Origin: Ornatilinea apprima
GTDB lineage: Bacteria; Chloroflexota; Anaerolineae; Anaerolineales; Anaerolineaceae
Assembly: GCF_001306115.1 (NCBI RefSeq)
Contig: NZ_LGCL01000019.1
Location: 1-64,000, forward strand
DNA: 64,000 nt
Reading direction: 5' to 3'
Shown: positions 61,367 through 64,000 of the stretch, piece by piece
How the letters are laid out: the number at the start of each line of letters is the position of its first letter
How positions within the stretch are numbered: the stretch's first letter is position 1
Translations under genes and position numbers: made by a program
The notes under the pieces: generated by a model
Told to the model about the DNA's origin: nothing
What the model saw: only the letters and a program-made list of their open reading frames with translations
The model's database searches: none

Positions 61367-61441
61367 GCCGCCCATCCAAGCATGCAGACCGAATCCTGCT
61401 TCCAACCACTCCGGAATACCCATTGGGCAAGAGACAATAAT

Positions 61442-61470
61442 CCCCTGCCGCGCAGAAACCTCGGCAGGGG
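61442..61470 (-). terminator. Terminator-like hairpin after ileS
   Basis: CCCCTGCCG and CGGCAGGGG form a perfect 9-bp stem (loop 11 nt). On the minus strand it is followed by ATTATTGT, a weak U-tract. Confidence 0.65.
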
Positions 61471-61491
61471 ACTAACCGTTCACAAAACCAG

Positions 61492-64000
61492 TCAGGCTTT
61501 CTTGAGCGCCACGGTCAGCTTTTGCTGGTCAAACTGGTCTTCCATCACAGGCGTGCCTTCCGGCAAGCTGCCGGCGCGCAGGTTCACGGCCAGCGTTTCG
61601 GCCATGATGTACTCTTTGAAAGCTTCCACGGCGGTTTGCAGGCCGGGCGAAGCCTGGTAAACGACTTCAATCCGGTCTGAAATTTCCAACTCAGCCTTCT
61701 TGCGCAGGTCTTGCACACGGCGCACAAATTCGCGCGCCAGGCCTTCATTCACCAGATCGGGCGTCAGGTCGGTAACCAGAGCGGCCAGGTACGCGCCCTC
61801 GTTGGCCACTGTGTAGCCTTCCCGCGCCATGGCGCGCACTTCCACTTCTTCCGGCAGCAGATCAAACGTCTGGCCGTCCACTTCAACAGTGACCGGCAGG
61901 TTATCCAGCAGACTGCGCGCCGCGTCGTCCGCGCGTAGAGCCATCACCGCCTGCCGGATGGCCGGGAACAACTTGCCGTATTTCTGCCCCAACTGCTTGG
62001 GCAGCGGGTTCAGCGTGTAAGAAACCGCCTCGGCGGCTGCATCCAGCACTCGCACGGCTTTCACGTTCAGCTCGTCCATCAACAAATCGGCATGCTGCAT
62101 CACCGCGTTGCGTTCGTCCGCGCTACCCAGCGAGAACGCCGCTTCGGCCAGCGGCTGGCGCACCTTCATATTGGCCTTGTTGCGTGCCGCGTGCCCCACC
62201 GACACCAGCTTCATCACCAGGGTCATTTCCCGGTTCAACTTCTCGTCCACCCAATCCGGGTTGTATTCCGGCCAGGCAGCCAGATGAACTGAAGCGGGCG
62301 CGCCGCTTTCCACGCTGCGCACCAAATTCTGGTAAAGTTCCTCCGCCATAAACGGCATAGTCGGGGCCAGCAGCTTGCTGATCGTAGCCAGCGCCTCATA
62401 CAGTGTGGCGTACGCTGCGTATTTATCCCCATCCGACTCGCTCTTCCAGAAACGGCGGCGCGAGCGGCGCAGGTACCAATTGGAAAGCTGGTCAACAAAG
62501 GTTTCAATCGGCCGGGTTGCGCCCAGCACATCATAATTTTCCAGCGCGTTGCTCACATCGCGGGTCAGGGTGTGCAGCGCCGAAAGCAGCCAGCGATCCA
62601 GCGCGCTGTACTCTGGCGTTACTCCGGCCTGCGGCTGCCAGCCGTCCAGATTGGCGTACGTTACAAAGAAGGAATACGTATTCCACAACGTAAGCGTGAA
62701 ATTGCGCACCACTTCCGACACCAAATCCGCCGAGAAGCGCCGCTCCTGCCCTGGCGGGCTGGCGGTGTACAGATACCAACGCATTGCGTCCGCGCCGTTC
62801 TGGTTGATCACATCCCACGGCTCCACCACATTCCCGCGCGATTTGGACATCTTCTGTCCTTCCGCGTCCAAAATCAGGCCCAGGCAGATGACGTTTTTGA
62901 AGCACTCCGAGTCGAACAGCAGCGTGCTGATGGCGTGCAGCGAATAGAACCAGCCGCGTGTCTGATCCACGGCCTCACAGATGAAGTCAGCCGGGAACTG
63001 GTTCTTGAAGGTTTCCATATTTTCAAACGGGTAGTGCCATTGGCTCACCGGCATCGCGCCAGAATCAAACCACACATCAATCAGCTCCGGCACACGCCGC
63101 ATCGTTCCGCCACACTCGGCACATTTCCAGCTCAGCCGGTCCACATGTGGGCGGTGCAGGTCGGATTTGCTCAAATCATAACCGACCTTCTCCGAAAGCT
63201 CGGCCACCGAGCCAATGCAGTGTTGTGAATGGCAATTGTCGCATTCCCACACGGGCAGCGGCGTTCCCCAGTAGCGCTCGCGCCCCAGCGCCCAGTCGAT
63301 ATTGTTCTCCAGCCAATTGCCAAAACGGCCGTTCTTAATATGTCCGGGGTACCAGTTGATCTTCTCATTCAGCGCCACCAGGCGGTCTTTCAACTGGCTG
63401 GTGCGGATGTACCAGGTAGGCCGCGCGTAGTACAGCAGCGGGGTGTCGCAGCGCCAGCAGAACGGGTAGGTGTGGGTGATGCGCCCCACCCGGAACATCA
63501 GCCCGCGCTGCACCAGATCCTCGATGATCAACGGATCGGCGTCTTTGACAAACAGGCCCGCCCACGGGCGCACTTCCGAGCGGAAGGTGCCGTCGTCGGT
63601 AACGGTCATAATCACCGGCAGGTCCCATTCCAACGCCAGTGACATATCTTCAGCGCCAAACGCGGGCGCAGTATGTACCAGGCCGGTGCCGTCTTCCACC
63701 GACACATAATCGGCTAAAGCCACAAAGTGCGCCGGTTTATCGGAGGGGATGAAGGTAAAGAGCGGTTTGTACTTTAACCCTTTCAGGTCTTTGCCCTTCA
63801 TTTCCTTCAGCACCGTCACCGGCTCCTCGCCAAACACCTTTTCCACCAGGTTCTTGGCCAGGATCAGCTTCTCACTCCCGCCTTCTTCCAGCGCGCGCTC
63901 CACCTGCACATAGTCCACTTCCGGGCCAGCCGCCACCGCCACATTGGCCGGCAGCGTCCAGGGTGTGGTCGTCCACACCAGCAGCGACGTGTCTGGATAA
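61492..64000 (-). CDS. ileS: Isoleucyl-tRNA synthetase, C-terminal part (runs off the window), eukaryote-like type
   Basis: About 836 residues of the enzyme that charges tRNA-Ile are present; the N-terminal HIGH part lies beyond 64000, and the reading frame stays open to the window edge (YPDTSLLVWTTTPWTLP). The editing domain (TTTPWTLPAN), RERYWGTPLPVWECDNC with the zinc-binding Cys pair, KMSKSRGNV, and the anticodon domain are visible. DVWFDSGAMPVSQWHYPFEN and the long C-terminal extension match the eukaryote-like IleS2 group, which in other bacteria is naturally little inhibited by mupirocin. The type assignment is from sequence style, not alignment. Confidence 0.95.
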   Translation of the reverse strand, partial: YPDTSLLVWTTTPWTLPANVAVAAGPEVDYVQVERALEEGGSEKLILAKNLVEKVFGEEPVTVLKEMKGKDLKGLKYKPLFTFIPSDKPAHFVALADYVSVEDGTGLVHTAPAFGAEDMSLALEWDLPVIMTVTDDGTFRSEVRPWAGLFVKDADPLIIEDLVQRGLMFRVGRITHTYPFCWRCDTPLLYYARPTWYIRTSQLKDRLVALNEKINWYPGHIKNGRFGNWLENNIDWALGRERYWGTPLPVWECDNCHSQHCIGSVAELSEKVGYDLSKSDLHRPHVDRLSWKCAECGGTMRRVPELIDVWFDSGAMPVSQWHYPFENMETFKNQFPADFICEAVDQTRGWFYSLHAISTLLFDSECFKNVICLGLILDAEGQKMSKSRGNVVEPWDVINQNGADAMRWYLYTASPPGQERRFSADLVSEVVRNFTLTLWNTYSFFVTYANLDGWQPQAGVTPEYSALDRWLLSALHTLTRDVSNALENYDVLGATRPIETFVDQLSNWYLRRSRRRFWKSESDGDKYAAYATLYEALATISKLLAPTMPFMAEELYQNLVRSVESGAPASVHLAAWPEYNPDWVDEKLNREMTLVMKLVSVGHAARNKANMKVRQPLAEAAFSLGSADERNAVMQHADLLMDELNVKAVRVLDAAAEAVSYTLNPLPKQLGQKYGKLFPAIRQAVMALRADDAARSLLDNLPVTVEVDGQTFDLLPEEVEVRAMAREGYTVANEGAYLAALVTDLTPDLVNEGLAREFVRRVQDLRKKAELEISDRIEVVYQASPGLQTAVEAFKEYIMAETLAVNLRAGSLPEGTPVMEDQFDQQKLTVALKKA

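Noticed and set aside
61361-61423. 20-codon frame (MGIPEW...) in the ileS-glycosyltransferase gap
   Set aside because: No ribosome-binding site and it overlaps the -35 box of the glycosyltransferase promoter; unlike the peptide at 14863 it lacks its own promoter and terminator.

Overview
The window reads as a chromosomal segment of a member of the Chloroflexota, most likely an Anaerolineae-type organism. This is inferred from gene content and protein style: an Agl23-like membrane protein fused to NHL repeats, an eukaryote-like (type 2) isoleucyl-tRNA synthetase, a lone rpoB next to the str genes, Thr/Pro-rich lipoprotein linkers, and many single-domain GNATs. No database search was possible. 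No rRNA, tRNA, CRISPR array, insertion sequence or prophage was seen, and no gene-free stretch exceeds about 300 bases.

Layout. 1-7475: the str block (tuf fragment, fusA, rpsG, rpsL) and rpoB, all on the minus strand. rpsL has its own promoter and a roughly 155-nt leader containing a perfect hairpin. 7530-15035: a dense minus-strand accessory operon holding an ABC exporter split around three GNAT genes, two further double-GNAT proteins, a HAD phosphatase, a metallophosphoesterase and a small resolvase-fold protein. It lies just downstream of an unannotated 33-codon peptide gene with its own strong promoter and intrinsic terminator. 15116-23652: housekeeping genes (rsmG, recF, def, clpC), a membrane protein with a cyclic-nucleotide-binding domain and PH-like domains, a GNAT and a small membrane protein. 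23674-36766: cell-surface and envelope genes (Agl23-NHL fusion, NBR1-type lipoprotein, MFS transporter, HAD-HD fusion, class A serine hydrolase, GDP-mannose 4,6-dehydratase, an SDR epimerase, aldo/keto reductase, lytic transglycosylase, a small lipoprotein). 36831-44841: a Fur-family regulator, an M23 peptidase with LysM, mtnP, a SEDS-PBP fusion, tyrS and an HNH nuclease. 44843-64000: a largely minus-strand run with an MBL hydrolase, an ABC-2 exporter, lgt, a CDP-alcohol transferase, ftsK, an S1-domain protein, a 7TM-GAF sensor, purine and threonine enzymes, rluD, lspA, a GIY-YIG-like protein, a GT4 glycosyltransferase and the 3' part of ileS.

How the genes work together: the window mixes translation genes with envelope genes. 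lgt and lspA would mature the lipoproteins encoded here. The SEDS-PBP fusion, M23 peptidase, lytic transglycosylase and serine hydrolase all point to peptidoglycan turnover. mtnP and punA handle purine (thio)nucleosides.

Main points for a second look: (1) the 33-aa peptide plus GNAT/ABC operon, which could be a ribosomal peptide system or a leader-peptide attenuator for a resistance operon; (2) the SEDS glycosyltransferase fused to a PBP domain that has lost all three catalytic motifs; (3) RpoB with Thr at the conserved rifampicin-contact Arg and a large repeat-bearing insert; (4) several promoters whose -10 box lies 6-7 nt from the start codon, which suggests leaderless mRNAs.
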